Source: Pseudoduganella rivuli
Lineage (GTDB): Bacteria > Pseudomonadota > Gammaproteobacteria > Burkholderiales > Burkholderiaceae_D
NCBI RefSeq assembly: GCF_009674485.1
Contig: NZ_WKJJ01000004.1
Span: 1-64,000, forward strand
Length of the DNA: 64,000 nt
Direction of reading: 5' to 3'
Positions 17,127 through 25,977 of this stretch are shown in pieces. The number at the start of each line of letters is the position of its first letter. The stretch's first letter is position 1. A program made the translations under genes and the position numbers. The notes below the pieces were generated by a model that saw only the letters and a program-made list of their open reading frames with translations, did not search any database and was not told where the DNA came from.

Positions 17127-17896
17127 AACAGCAGTGGAAACAATGGTCGGCCAAATTCGACGCCATCAGCATGCGCGAGCGGTTGATGGTGGGCGGCGCG
17201 GTGCTGGCCGCGATCGTGTTCATCATTAACACGCTGATGATCGAGCCGGCGCTGGCGCGTGAAAAAGCGTTGAAAAGCCAGGTTATGCAGCAGCGCAATG
17301 CGATGTCGGCCATGAGCCTGGAAGTGGTGCAACGCGAACTGGCGGCATTGAACGATCCGGACAAGGACGCCAAACAGCGCCTGGCCCAGCTGACACTGGA
17401 TAACCAGCGCATGCGCGATGCGCTGCGCACCATGCAAAAAGGCCTGGTGGCCCCTGAACGCATGGGCGCGCTGTTGCAGCAATTGCTGGGCAACAGCCGC
17501 CTGAAACTCGTATCGCTGAAGACCTTGCCTGCGCGCGGCATGAGCGACGGCAAATTCGCCGAGCCGGAACCTGTCGCAGGACCGGCTCCCGGCCCGGCGC
17601 CGATGCCCGGCTTGTCGTTGATGCCGCCTGCTCCCGCGCCCGCCGGCGCCCAGGGCCAGGCCGCCGCCACCGCAACGCCCCCCGTCAAGCAGGAAGAACT
17701 GCTGTACCGGCACGGCGTGCAAATTGTCGTCGAAGGCAGCTACCTCGATATGGTGGCGTACATGCAGGCACTGGAAGCCATGCCGGAACAACTGTTCTGG
17801 GGCAAGGCCACGCTGAATGCGCAGCAGTACCCGAAAGCCACGCTGTCATTGACCTTATATACGTTGAGCCTGGACCAGAAATGGATAGCTTTGTAA
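17123..17896 (+). CDS. mshJ: MSHA biogenesis protein MshJ (PilO-like)
   Basis: Bitopic inner-membrane protein of 257 aa: short cytoplasmic N-terminus, TM helix at about 22-43 (RLMVGGAVLAAIVFIINTLM), a coiled coil, then a periplasmic PilO-like domain split by a Pro/Ala/Gly-rich linker at about 150-185. The segment GVQIVVEGSYLDMVAYMQAL is characteristic of PilO/GspM-type proteins. It partners the PilN-like protein in the assembly platform. ATGA overlap with the preceding gene. Confidence 0.88.
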   Translation: MKQQWKQWSAKFDAISMRERLMVGGAVLAAIVFIINTLMIEPALAREKALKSQVMQQRNAMSAMSLEVVQRELAALNDPDKDAKQRLAQLTLDNQRMRDALRTMQKGLVAPERMGALLQQLLGNSRLKLVSLKTLPARGMSDGKFAEPEPVAGPAPGPAPMPGLSLMPPAPAPAGAQGQAAATATPPVKQEELLYRHGVQIVVEGSYLDMVAYMQALEAMPEQLFWGKATLNAQQYPKATLSLTLYTLSLDQKWIAL

Positions 17897-18261
17897 TGCG
17901 CATGCTGCGTTCCCCATCCGCACTGATGCTGGCGGCATTGCTGTCAGCCGCCGGCGCCGCGTCCGCGCAAGCGCTGGGCGACCCGACGCAGCCGCCCGCC
18001 GTGCTGGCCACGCCGGGCGGCGCCGCGGTGGCGCCGGACCCGTCCGAGCCGGCCGCGCTGCAACTGCAATCGATTCTCGTGTCGCGCGAGGCAGGCGGGC
18101 GCCGCATTGCCGTCATCAATGGTGAAGTGGTGCGACCCGGCGCTAAAATCGGCGATGCGGTGGTCGTCAGCGTTGGCGAAAACACGGTGGTGCTGCGTCG
18201 CGGTAAAAGCAAGGAAACCCTGCGGCTGTTCCCAGCCACGGCCGGCAAGGCGGGACATTAA
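17881..18261 (+). CDS. mshK: MSHA biogenesis protein MshK (PilP-like)
   Basis: Small exported protein of 126 aa with a signal peptide ending near ASAQ and a C-terminal PilP/GspC HR-like domain (LQSILVSREAGGRRIAVING, then VGENTVVLRRGKSKETLRLF). DPTQPP follows the signal peptide, as in MshK. It should link the inner-membrane PilN/O-like proteins to the secretin. An in-frame ATG at 17896 overlapping the mshJ stop (TAATG) is an equally good start and gives a shorter signal peptide. Confidence 0.87.
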   Translation: MDSFVMRMLRSPSALMLAALLSAAGAASAQALGDPTQPPAVLATPGGAAVAPDPSEPAALQLQSILVSREAGGRRIAVINGEVVRPGAKIGDAVVVSVGENTVVLRRGKSKETLRLFPATAGKAGH

Positions 18262-18264
18262 ACA

Positions 18265-20085
18265 ATGCGAAACGATAAGAACATGCAAAAACTGACGATG
18301 GCGGCCTGCGCGCTGGGCACATTGCTGGCGCTGGCCGGTTGCCAGACCCCTTCCACGCGCGACACCTACGATGCGATCGGCAAGGAAATGCGCACGGCCA
18401 CCGCCAGGGCGCCAACTGCGGCAGCCGCACCGGACGCGGTGGAAGCGGCGTTGTTGCCGCCGCTGCCCACGCTGGCGTCGCAGTTGCCGAAAGCGCGCCC
18501 CGTGCTGGACGAGCGTTTCAATGTTTCGTTCAACAACGTCCCGGTACAGCAATTCTTCAATTCCATCGTGGCCGGCACCCGCTACAACATGCTGATCCAT
18601 CCGGAAGTCACGGGTAACATCACGGCACACCTGAAAGACGTGACGTTGATGGAAGCGCTGGACGCGATCCGCGAACTGTATGGCTACGATTACAAGGTGG
18701 AAGGCACGCGCATTTATATCCGTCCGCTGACCATGCAGACGCGCATGTTCAAGGTCAATTACCTGACCGCGACGCGCAAGGGCACGTCCAATGTGCGGGT
18801 GTCCTCGACGTCCGTGGGCTCGGTCGGTGCGCAAACGTCGGGCGGCAGTGGCAGTAACAGTGGCGGCGGCCAGAACAACCAGCTACAGCAAAACAATAAC
18901 CAGCCCGGCCAGCCCGGCCAGCCGGGGCAGCAGGGCCAGCAGGGGATGGACGCCAGCAACGTCACGACGTCGATGGAGTCGGACTTCTGGAAAGATTTGA
19001 AGGCCGCGCTGGAAGCGCTGGTCGGCGGCCAGGGCGACGGCCGCAGCGTGGTGATCTCGCCGCAGTCCGGCGTGATCGTGGTGCGCGCAATGCCGGACCA
19101 GTTGCGTTCCGTCGACCAGTACCTGAAAGCCACGCGTCTGGCGGTCGAGCGCCAGGTGATCCTGGAAGCGAAGATCCTGGAAGTGCAGCTGAACAGCGGT
19201 TACCAGACCGGTATCAACTGGGCGTCGTTCGCGTCGTTCAAGACCGGGCATGACAACCGCGTCTCGGGCGGGTTCCTGTCGCCGGGCACCTCGCTGGCGC
19301 CGCTGCCGTTCGCAGGCGGACAGCCGCCGACCATGACCAGTGGCGGTACCGCGGGCATTTCCGCCAGCACGGGCTTTAACATTGCCAACGCAGCCGCCAA
19401 CGCGGGTTCGCTGTTCGGCCTGGCGTTCCAGACCAGTAATTTCGCGGCCATGATTTCGTTCCTGGAGTCGCAGGGTTCCGTGCACGTGCTGTCGAGCCCC
19501 CGCATTACCGCCATCAACAACCAGAAGGCCGTGCTGAAAATCGGCACCGACGAATTTTATGTGACGGGCGTGTCGACCACGACCAACAATACGGCGGCCG
19601 GCAACACCACCAGCCCGAATGTGACGTTGCAGCCGTTCTTTTCCGGCGTGGTGCTGGACGTGACGCCGCAAATCGATGACGAGGGCGGCATCATGCTGCA
19701 CGTGCACCCGTCCGTCAGCCAGGTCACCACCGTCAACAAGACCGTCAACCTGGGCAGCGCCGGTTCGCTGAACTTGCCGCTGGCGGCGTCCAGCACATCG
19801 GAAATGGACAGCATGGTGCGGGGCCTGGACGGCCAGATCGTGGCGCTGGGCGGCCTGATGCGCCAGTCCACGACGGCGGACGATTCGCAAGTGCCGGGCG
19901 CCGACCGGGTGCCGGTGCTGGGCAACCTGTTCCGCAATACCGACCAGAAAATGCAGAAGCGCGAACTGGTGGTGCTGATCAAGCCCACCATCGTCGATGG
20001 CCCGGGCGCATGGAGCCAGGATGCGGAAGATGCGGCGCGCCGCATCGAGCAGCTGGAACCGCGCCGCCAGGGCGCCCGCAAGTAA
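18265..20085 (+). CDS. mshL: MSHA pilus secretin MshL
   Basis: Outer-membrane secretin of 606 aa through which the pilus leaves the cell. The signal peptide ends in a lipobox (LALAGC). A secretin N-terminal domain (FNVSFNNVPVQQFFNSIVAG, about 90-155) is followed by a Gly/Asn/Gln low-complexity linker with QPGQPGQPG repeats (about 188-228), an N1-type domain (VVRAMPDQLRSVDQYLKATR) and the secretin domain with VLSSPRITAINNQKAVLKIG and ALGGLMRQSTTADDSQVPG. It lies between mshK and mshM in the standard order. Confidence 0.95.
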   Translation: MRNDKNMQKLTMAACALGTLLALAGCQTPSTRDTYDAIGKEMRTATARAPTAAAAPDAVEAALLPPLPTLASQLPKARPVLDERFNVSFNNVPVQQFFNSIVAGTRYNMLIHPEVTGNITAHLKDVTLMEALDAIRELYGYDYKVEGTRIYIRPLTMQTRMFKVNYLTATRKGTSNVRVSSTSVGSVGAQTSGGSGSNSGGGQNNQLQQNNNQPGQPGQPGQQGQQGMDASNVTTSMESDFWKDLKAALEALVGGQGDGRSVVISPQSGVIVVRAMPDQLRSVDQYLKATRLAVERQVILEAKILEVQLNSGYQTGINWASFASFKTGHDNRVSGGFLSPGTSLAPLPFAGGQPPTMTSGGTAGISASTGFNIANAAANAGSLFGLAFQTSNFAAMISFLESQGSVHVLSSPRITAINNQKAVLKIGTDEFYVTGVSTTTNNTAAGNTTSPNVTLQPFFSGVVLDVTPQIDDEGGIMLHVHPSVSQVTTVNKTVNLGSAGSLNLPLAASSTSEMDSMVRGLDGQIVALGGLMRQSTTADDSQVPGADRVPVLGNLFRNTDQKMQKRELVVLIKPTIVDGPGAWSQDAEDAARRIEQLEPRRQGARK

Positions 20086-20097
20086 GGGGTAAAGGCC

Positions 20098-20997
20098 ATG
20101 TACGAATCCCATTTCGGCTTGCGTGAAGTACCATTTTCCATCACGCCCGACACCAGTTATTTCTTTACCAGCCCGCATTCGCAGGAAGCGCTGAACACCT
20201 TGCTGGTGGCGGCGCGCACCGGCGAAGGCTTTATCAAGATCACGGGCGAGGTCGGTACCGGCAAGACGCTGCTGTGCCGCAAATTCCTGTCCACCCTGGG
20301 CGAGGAATTCGTCACCGCCTACATCCCGAATCCCTACCTGGAGCCGCGCACGCTGATGCTGGCGCTGGCCGACGAACTGGAACTGACGCTGGAGCGCGAC
20401 GTCGACCAGCACCAGATGCTGAAGTCGATCACGTTCCGCCTGCTCGAACTGGCGGCGCAAGGCAAGCAAGTGCTGCTGTGCCTGGACGAGGCGCAGGCGA
20501 TTCCCATCGAAAGCCTGGAAGCGCTGCGCCTGCTGACGAACCTGGAAACGGAAAAACGCAAATTGCTGCAAATCGTGCTGTTCGGCCAGCCTGAGCTGAA
20601 CGCCCACCTGGAAAGTCCCGTGATCCGGCAACTGGCGCAGCGCATCACGTTCCACTACCACCTGGGCGCCTTGTCGCGCGACGACATCGATTACTACCTG
20701 GCGCACCGGCTGCGCGTGGCGGGCTTTTCCGGCGGGCGCCTGTTCACAGCCGCGGCCGTCCGGAAACTGTATGCGGCCACGGGCGGCATTCCCCGCCTGG
20801 TCAATATCATGGCGCACAAATCGCTGATGCTGGCATACGGCGAGGGCCGCCAGCAAGTGGACAAGCAGCACGTGCAGGCGGCGGCTTCCGATACCGTCGG
20901 CGGGCGGCGCAACAAGGTGGCATGGCCATGGATTGCGGCGGCGGCCGCGGGATTGCTGGCGGCAGGCGGTGGCCTGGCGTGGGCGCTGGTGAAATGA
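20098..20997 (+). CDS. mshM: MSHA biogenesis ATPase MshM (ExeA family)
   Basis: AAA ATPase of 299 aa starting MYESHFGLREVPFSITPDTS, the signature start of ExeA/MshM proteins. Walker A GEVGTGKT (50-57) and Walker B LLCLDEAQ (D130-E131) are intact. Helix-associated TGGIPRLVN lies near 222. A TM segment close to the C-terminus (WPWIAAAAAGLLAAGGGLAW) anchors it to the inner membrane with only a few residues outside, in contrast to the long SPOR-bearing homologue at 3406-4935. Confidence 0.93.
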   Translation: MYESHFGLREVPFSITPDTSYFFTSPHSQEALNTLLVAARTGEGFIKITGEVGTGKTLLCRKFLSTLGEEFVTAYIPNPYLEPRTLMLALADELELTLERDVDQHQMLKSITFRLLELAAQGKQVLLCLDEAQAIPIESLEALRLLTNLETEKRKLLQIVLFGQPELNAHLESPVIRQLAQRITFHYHLGALSRDDIDYYLAHRLRVAGFSGGRLFTAAAVRKLYAATGGIPRLVNIMAHKSLMLAYGEGRQQVDKQHVQAAASDTVGGRRNKVAWPWIAAAAAGLLAAGGGLAWALVK

Positions 20998-21007
20998 GCG
21001 GCGGCCT

Positions 21008-22219
21008 ATGAGCTTGATTAACAAAATGCTGCAAGACCTCGATGCGCGCGGCGGCGCCGGGGCGAAGGCGGGCGGCGAGTCCGTGCGTTCGGTATCGGTG
21101 TCCGGTGCGCGTTCGCCAGCGATGCTGGCCGTGCGGACCGGCGTTGCGCTGGTGGCGCTGGCGCTGACAGCCTGGTATGGCTGGACCCAGTGGCACAAGC
21201 CGCCACCGTTCAAGGCGCCGAAGCCGCTCGATCCCGCGCTGGCGGTGCCTGCACCAGCACCCGCATCCGTAGCTGTACCCGCCAAGGCGGCCGGCAATGC
21301 AGCGCCGCCGGTTGCCGCCAATGCACTGCCGGGCCCGGACCAGGCCGCGCTGGAGGAAAGCCGGGCCGCGCGCGCGGAACGCATCGAAGCGCGCCGCAAG
21401 CGGGAAGGGGAGCTGCAACCGGCGCGGGAAACGCAGGCGGCCGGGCAAGCCGCGCTGGCCGAGCAACTGGCCGAGGCCAAACGCAAGGCCAAAGCGGCGA
21501 AGGCGGAAGCGAAGGCGCTGGCCGCCGGCGCCACGGAACAATCCGCGACGGCGCCGCGTACCCAGCCAGCCGCACAGGCGCATGTGCAACCGCGCGTCGC
21601 CGCCAGGGCGGCGCCGCAGCGCGAAGCGGAGACGTCCGGCGTCACCGTGACGTCGCAGCAGCAGGGTGAGAACGCGTACAAGCGCGCGCTGGCGTCGCTG
21701 CAGGAAGGCCGCGTGCAGGACGCCATGGCCAGCCTGGAACAGGCGGTGTTTGCCTATCCGCGCCACGATGCGGCGCGCCAGGCGCTGGTGGGCTTGCTGC
21801 TGGAAGCGCGGCGCCATGAAGAAGCCATGCGCCATTTGCAACTGGGGCTGGGCCTCGATCCCAAGCAGCAGCAAATGGCCATGCTGCTGGCCCGCCTGCA
21901 AATCGAACGGGGCGGCCCGGCTGTCGAAACCTTGATGCGTACGTTGCCGTATGCGGGCAATAACCCGGATTACCTGGCATTCCTGGCCGGCGCCCTGCAA
22001 AAGGGGCAGCGCCACAAGGAAGCGGTCGAGCAATACCAGGCCGCCTTGCGCCTGATGCCGCAAAACGGCGTGTGGTGGATGGGGATGGGAATTTCGCTGC
22101 AGGCCGACAAGCGTAACGGCGAAGCGGCGGACGCTTACCAGCGCGCCAAGGCCAGCGGCAGCCTGTCGCCGGAACTGGCGTCGTTCGTGGAAAGGAAGCT
22201 GGCGCAGCTGCCGCGTTGA
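21008..22219 (+). CDS. mshN: MSHA biogenesis protein MshN (TPR)
   Basis: Bitopic TPR protein of 403 aa starting MSLINKMLQDLDARGG, the typical MshN N-terminus. TM helix at about 38-58, a Pro/Ala-rich and then strongly charged alpha-helical region rich in Ala, Lys and Glu (about 75-180), and TPR repeats from about 215 to the end (ENAYKRALASLQEGRVQDAM, EAVEQYQAALRLMPQNGVWW). It should act in the periplasm as a partner of MshM/MshL. Last gene of the mshI-N block; a repeat-family hairpin follows within 10 bp. Confidence 0.9.
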   Translation: MSLINKMLQDLDARGGAGAKAGGESVRSVSVSGARSPAMLAVRTGVALVALALTAWYGWTQWHKPPPFKAPKPLDPALAVPAPAPASVAVPAKAAGNAAPPVAANALPGPDQAALEESRAARAERIEARRKREGELQPARETQAAGQAALAEQLAEAKRKAKAAKAEAKALAAGATEQSATAPRTQPAAQAHVQPRVAARAAPQREAETSGVTVTSQQQGENAYKRALASLQEGRVQDAMASLEQAVFAYPRHDAARQALVGLLLEARRHEEAMRHLQLGLGLDPKQQQMAMLLARLQIERGGPAVETLMRTLPYAGNNPDYLAFLAGALQKGQRHKEAVEQYQAALRLMPQNGVWWMGMGISLQADKRNGEAADAYQRAKASGSLSPELASFVERKLAQLPR

Positions 22220-22228
22220 TGCTGGCTT

Positions 22229-22258
22229 GGCGGCTTCCTGCGGAAACCGCCCTACGGG
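22229..22258. repeat. Intergenic hairpin repeat, copy 1
   Basis: GGCGGCTTCC at 22229-22238 pairs with GGAAACCGCC at 22242-22251 (one mismatch) and is followed by CTACGGG. It shares this core with sites at 25906 and 62126 and lies just after mshN, between converging genes. Confidence 0.6.
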
Positions 22259-22294
22259 TTTTGCCGTATCGGTATTAGCGGCGGTGGCGGCCTT

Positions 22295-23302
22295 TCAAAG
22301 GCTGGCCTGCTCGCCCCAGATCTGTTTCATGGAAAAGCGCACGTCGGCCTGGTCCTCGCTCAATGCTTCGCTGATTGCGCATTCCGGTTCGGTGGAGCGG
22401 CGCACGATCTGGATCATGCCGGACGCGTTGCGCAGCGGCTTGCCGGAAGCGTCGCGCAGGCATTGCACCTGCACTTCGCCATCGCCGTCGCGCTGCGTCA
22501 CCACGCCGATTTCCGCATTTTGCAGCCGCACCAGGGTGCCGGGCGGGAACTTGCCCACGACGGCGGCAAATTGCGTGCACAGCGCCTTGTCGTCGAATTT
22601 CTCTTCGTCGTCCATCAGCCTGGCCAGCGCCTTGTCCGGCAACACGGAACAGCGGTAGTTGCGGGCCGACACTTGCGCGCAATAGCGGTCCGCCAGGCTG
22701 ATCAGGCGGGCATTTTGCTGGATTTCCACGCCGGAACAGCCGACCGGGTACCCGGTGCCGTCATCGTTTTCATGGTGCTGCAGCACGCACGCGATCCAGT
22801 CTTCGTCGCTGACGCCCGCGTCGCGCAGCAAATCCACGCTCTCCAGCGGGTGGCGGCGCACGATCGACATTTCTTCGCTGGTCAGCGCGGACGATTTGTG
22901 GAACGTGTTCTGATAACGCAGCATGCCGACATTCATCGTCAGCGACGCGGCCGTGATGGTCAGTATCTCGCTGTCCGCCTTGCGCAGGCCGTTGGCGACG
23001 ATGATGGCGACGATGGCCGTTTCGATGCAGTGGCGCACCGCATAGGTACCGTTGATCTGGTTCAGGAAGATGCAGGCCAGTGCGATGTCCGGATTCAGTT
23101 CGACGGCCCGGATCACGTCGCGCGCGACGGCGCGCAATTCGCTTTCGGCGTTATGCTCGCTGCGCAAGTCCACCAGCAATTTTTCCAGCCGGCGGTTTGC
23201 CGCATTCAATTCATGCAGCACCGATGGCGCCGCCGCTTGCGGCGCGGGCGTATCGCCCATGACAAGGTCTTTCAGGCTATTGATATATTGATTCATGGTC
23301 AT
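22295..23302 (-). CDS. HD-GYP-like protein lacking the HD dyad
   Basis: A 335-residue cytoplasmic protein with a helical HD-GYP fold and a C-terminal extension (about 225-335). The GYP part is kept (HHENDDGTGYP), but the segment expected to read AALLHDIGK is ASLTMNVGM: His-Asp is Met-Asn and the following Lys is Met. HD-GYP enzymes hydrolyse c-di-GMP using metals bound by the HD dyad, so this protein is probably inactive or only senses the nucleotide. The ATG at 23302 (or 23296) is preferred over 23341, whose extra residues are unlike the family. It converges on mshN, whose partner MshE has a c-di-GMP site; a functional link is inference. Confidence 0.82.
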   Translation of the reverse strand: MTMNQYINSLKDLVMGDTPAPQAAAPSVLHELNAANRRLEKLLVDLRSEHNAESELRAVARDVIRAVELNPDIALACIFLNQINGTYAVRHCIETAIVAIIVANGLRKADSEILTITAASLTMNVGMLRYQNTFHKSSALTSEEMSIVRRHPLESVDLLRDAGVSDEDWIACVLQHHENDDGTGYPVGCSGVEIQQNARLISLADRYCAQVSARNYRCSVLPDKALARLMDDEEKFDDKALCTQFAAVVGKFPPGTLVRLQNAEIGVVTQRDGDGEVQVQCLRDASGKPLRNASGMIQIVRRSTEPECAISEALSEDQADVRFSMKQIWGEQASL

Positions 23303-23346
23303 CCCCAACCTGCAACCTCGTGGCCTGCTTGTGGCGGCCACTTTTT

Positions 23347-24534
23347 TTATATGCGCGCCAGCCGCTCCAGTGCGAGGGCCAGCGTGTCGTCCTTCTTCGC
23401 AAAGCAGAAGCGGACGATGCCGGATTCCTTGCCTTGCCGGTAAAACGCGGACACGGGGATGGCCGCCACTTTAATTTCCGTAGTCAGCCATTCGGCGAAT
23501 TCCGCTTCGCGCATGTCCGATATCCCATCATAACGCACACACTGGAAATAAGTCCCGTCCGCAGGCAATAACGTGAAGCGGCTGCCCTGTAAACCGTTGC
23601 GGAAAAGGTCACGCTTGCGCTGGTAAAACGCGGGCAGTTCCAGGTACGGTTTTGGATCGGCCATGTACGACGCGATGCCATGTTGCATCGGCGTATTGAC
23701 CGAGAAGACGTTGTACTGGTGCACCTTGCGGAATTCCACCGTCAGCGCCGCCGGCGCGGCCACATAGCCGATTTTCCAGCCCGTGACGTGATACGTCTTG
23801 CCGAAACTGGAGACGACAAAGGCCCGCGCCGCCAGTTCCGGATGGCGGCACACGGATTCGTGGCGGGCGCCGTCATACACCATGTGTTCATACACTTCGT
23901 CCGACAAAATCAGCACTTCCGTGCCGCGCACGATATCGGCCAGTGCCTGCAAATCCGCTTCGCGCAGCACGGCGCCGGTGGGATTATGCGGCGTGTTGAT
24001 CAGGATCATGCGGGTCTTCGCCGTCACGGCGGCCTGCACCTGGTCCCACGGCACCGCGTAACCCTGTTCACCGACCGTCATCGCGACCGTGACGGGAATG
24101 CCGCCGGCCAGTTCGATGGCGGGCTGGTACGAGTCGTATGCCGGTTCGATGACGATGACTTCGTCGCCCGGGTGCACGGCGCACAGGATGGCCGTGGTCA
24201 GCGCCTGGGTGGCGCCGCTGGTGACGGTGATTTCCGTGTCCGGGTTGTACTGGCAGCCATAGATCGCGGCGACTTTATTGGCGATCGCATGGCGCAGCAC
24301 CGGCGCGCCCGTCATGAACGGGTATTGGTTGAAGCCGGCGCGCATGGCGTCCGTCACCATGTCCGTCAGGGCCGGGTCGCACGCGAAGTCGGGAAAACCC
24401 TGGCCCAGGTTGACGGCGCCATGTTCCTGTGCCAGCGCCGACATGCGGGTGAACACGGTTGTTCCGACCGCCGGCAAACGGGTGGTCAGGGTGGGCGTAT
24501 CGGTGGCAACTGGCGGAATTTGACGGCTGTTCAT
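23347..24534 (-). CDS. PLP-dependent aminotransferase, methionine aminotransferase (YbdL) type
   Basis: Fold type I aminotransferase of 395 aa. It matches the E. coli YbdL pattern closely: LPAVGTTVFTRMSALAQEHG, NLGQGFPDF, ITVTSGATQAL, INTPHNPTG, LSDEVYEHM, SSFGKTYHVTGWKIGYVAAP, HQYNVFSVNTPMQ and a terminal RFCFAKKDDTL. PLP Lys is about K246, with D212 and Y215 as cofactor contacts. YbdL prefers methionine as amino donor; the substrate here is inferred from that similarity. It stands alone, 44 bp after the HD-GYP-like gene. Confidence 0.92.
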   Translation of the reverse strand: MNSRQIPPVATDTPTLTTRLPAVGTTVFTRMSALAQEHGAVNLGQGFPDFACDPALTDMVTDAMRAGFNQYPFMTGAPVLRHAIANKVAAIYGCQYNPDTEITVTSGATQALTTAILCAVHPGDEVIVIEPAYDSYQPAIELAGGIPVTVAMTVGEQGYAVPWDQVQAAVTAKTRMILINTPHNPTGAVLREADLQALADIVRGTEVLILSDEVYEHMVYDGARHESVCRHPELAARAFVVSSFGKTYHVTGWKIGYVAAPAALTVEFRKVHQYNVFSVNTPMQHGIASYMADPKPYLELPAFYQRKRDLFRNGLQGSRFTLLPADGTYFQCVRYDGISDMREAEFAEWLTTEIKVAAIPVSAFYRQGKESGIVRFCFAKKDDTLALALERLARI

Positions 24535-24620
24535 GGATGGATGGCGAAAGATGCGTAAAGCTTATTCTAACGCAGCATCCCGCGTGCAAGTGTTGCTCTT
24601 ATGCCTATTTTTCCATGGGA

Positions 24621-25085
24621 TCAAGCTTTCAGGCGCCACGCGTCCGGCTGGACGATCTGGAACATGCCGGCTTTCGCCAGTTTGCGCGCCAGTTTCAGCA
24701 GCGCCTTGTCTTTCGTGATCAGCGTGTGGGCACCCGCGTCGCGCGCCAGTTCCAGGAATTTCTGGTCGTCGCGGTCGCTGCATACCGGCAGGCGCGTACC
24801 GGACACGGGCGGCGCCACCACCTTGATCAGGGCGTCGAAGCGGGCCGCGCAGGCGGGACGGCTGTCGTCGTCGAGCGGCAAATGGGGGTAGTGCAGCACC
24901 ACCAGGTATTCGTCGCGGCAATCGGCGCGCGTGATGGCTTCCACCGCGCCGCTTTCCATCGCACGCAACAGTTCCGCGCGGCGGGGATCGTTGAACACGA
25001 ACAAGTCGAGGCAGACATTGGTATCGAGCACCAGGCGCCGGGGTAATTTGGGTTGGTTCGATGGAACGGGTATGATGTCGGACAT
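24621..25085 (-). CDS. PIN-domain protein, putative toxin component
   Basis: A 154-residue PIN domain with early acidic motif RLVLDTNVCLDLFVFND, middle region YLVVLHYPHL, and SDRDDQKFLELARDAGAHTLITKDKALLKLA carrying the last acidic residues. It belongs to the COG1569-like 'toxin component, PIN family' group, presumed Mg-dependent RNases. The ATG at 25085 (MSDIIPVP) is chosen; the open frame upstream overlaps yaaA on the other strand. No antitoxin gene is adjacent, so a role as a toxin-antitoxin toxin is doubtful. Confidence 0.85.
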   Translation of the reverse strand: MSDIIPVPSNQPKLPRRLVLDTNVCLDLFVFNDPRRAELLRAMESGAVEAITRADCRDEYLVVLHYPHLPLDDDSRPACAARFDALIKVVAPPVSGTRLPVCSDRDDQKFLELARDAGAHTLITKDKALLKLARKLAKAGMFQIVQPDAWRLKA

Positions 25086-25116
25086 TTTTGATTCTAAGTA
25101 AGTTTTTTTGGATTGT

Positions 25117-25890
25117 ATGCTGATAGTACTGTCGCCCGCAAAAAGCCTGGACCTGGAAACGCCGCCGACCACCCCGCTGCGCACCGAACCCCAGTTTCTC
25201 GACCATTCTTCCCAGTTGATTCACCGTTTGCGTGAATTCGCGCCGGCGGAGATCGGCGAACTGATGGATATTTCCGATACGTTGTCGGCGCTGAACGTGG
25301 CGCGCTATGCATCGTGGACCAAGGATACGACCGAAGCCCGGCCTGCCGTCATGACCTTCGATGGCGACGTCTACGACGGCCTGGCGGCCCGCACGCTGAC
25401 GCCAGGGCAGCTCGACTACACGCAATCGCGCGTGCGCATCCTGTCCGGCCTGTACGGCATGTTGCGCCCGCTCGACGTGATCCACCCGCACCGGCTGGAA
25501 ATGGGTACGCGCCTGTCGAACCCGCGCGGCAAGGATTTATATGCGTTCTGGGGCGATACCATCACCGAAGCGCTGAACCGCACGGTAGACGAGCAGGGCG
25601 CCGGGGTACTGGTCAACCTGGCGTCGGAAGAGTATTTCAAGTCGGTGCGCAAGGCGAAGCTGAAAGTGCCGGTCATCACGCCCGTGTTCGAAGACTGGAA
25701 GAACGGCAAATACAAGATCATTTCGTTTTACGCGAAACGCGCGCGCGGCTTGCTGGCCCGTTATGCCGCCGTTAATCACGTCAACGATCCGCAGCAGTTG
25801 AAGGCGTTTGATACGGATGGGTATGCGTACGTGCCGGACGCGTCGGATGACCGCAAGTGGGTGTTCAGGCGGCGAGTGGCGGAGGCTTAA
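25117..25890 (+). CDS. yaaA: Peroxide stress protein YaaA (DUF328)
   Basis: A 257-residue protein of the YaaA family, known in E. coli to limit free iron and protect DNA during peroxide stress. It begins MLIVLSPAKSLDLETPP, matching the family start, so the ATG at 25117 is taken rather than the TTG three codons upstream. Conserved blocks: QSRVRILSGLYGMLRPLDVI, HRLEMGTRL, LVNLASEEYFKSV, IISFYAKRARGLLARY. It diverges from the PIN gene with 31 bp between starts and ends just before a perfect hairpin. Confidence 0.93.
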   Translation: MLIVLSPAKSLDLETPPTTPLRTEPQFLDHSSQLIHRLREFAPAEIGELMDISDTLSALNVARYASWTKDTTEARPAVMTFDGDVYDGLAARTLTPGQLDYTQSRVRILSGLYGMLRPLDVIHPHRLEMGTRLSNPRGKDLYAFWGDTITEALNRTVDEQGAGVLVNLASEEYFKSVRKAKLKVPVITPVFEDWKNGKYKIISFYAKRARGLLARYAAVNHVNDPQQLKAFDTDGYAYVPDASDDRKWVFRRRVAEA

Positions 25891-25905
25891 GGGGAGGCTG
25901 GAGTG

Positions 25906-25936
25906 CGTAGGGCGGGTTTGACAAACCCGCCCTACG
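25906..25936. repeat. Intergenic hairpin repeat, copy 2 (perfect 15-bp stem)
   Basis: CGTAGGGCGGGTTTG at 25906-25920 pairs perfectly with CAAACCCGCCCTACG at 25922-25936. It lies between converging yaaA and bamD. No T-run follows, but such a stem could still act as a two-way transcription or mRNA-decay barrier. Confidence 0.75.
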
Positions 25937-25977
25937 GGACGACGCTAACACATAGTTCTGCGGTAACGGCCCGGGAA

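Noticed and set aside
18883-21726. 947-codon open frame on the minus strand
   Set aside because: It is antisense to mshL, mshM and mshN, which have clear family motifs. The translation is low-complexity His/Arg/Gln/Ala-rich, typical of a mirror frame of GC-rich genes.
24621-25085. Toxin-antitoxin pair
   Set aside because: Only the PIN protein is present; the flanking genes are yaaA and an aminotransferase, with no small antitoxin frame.
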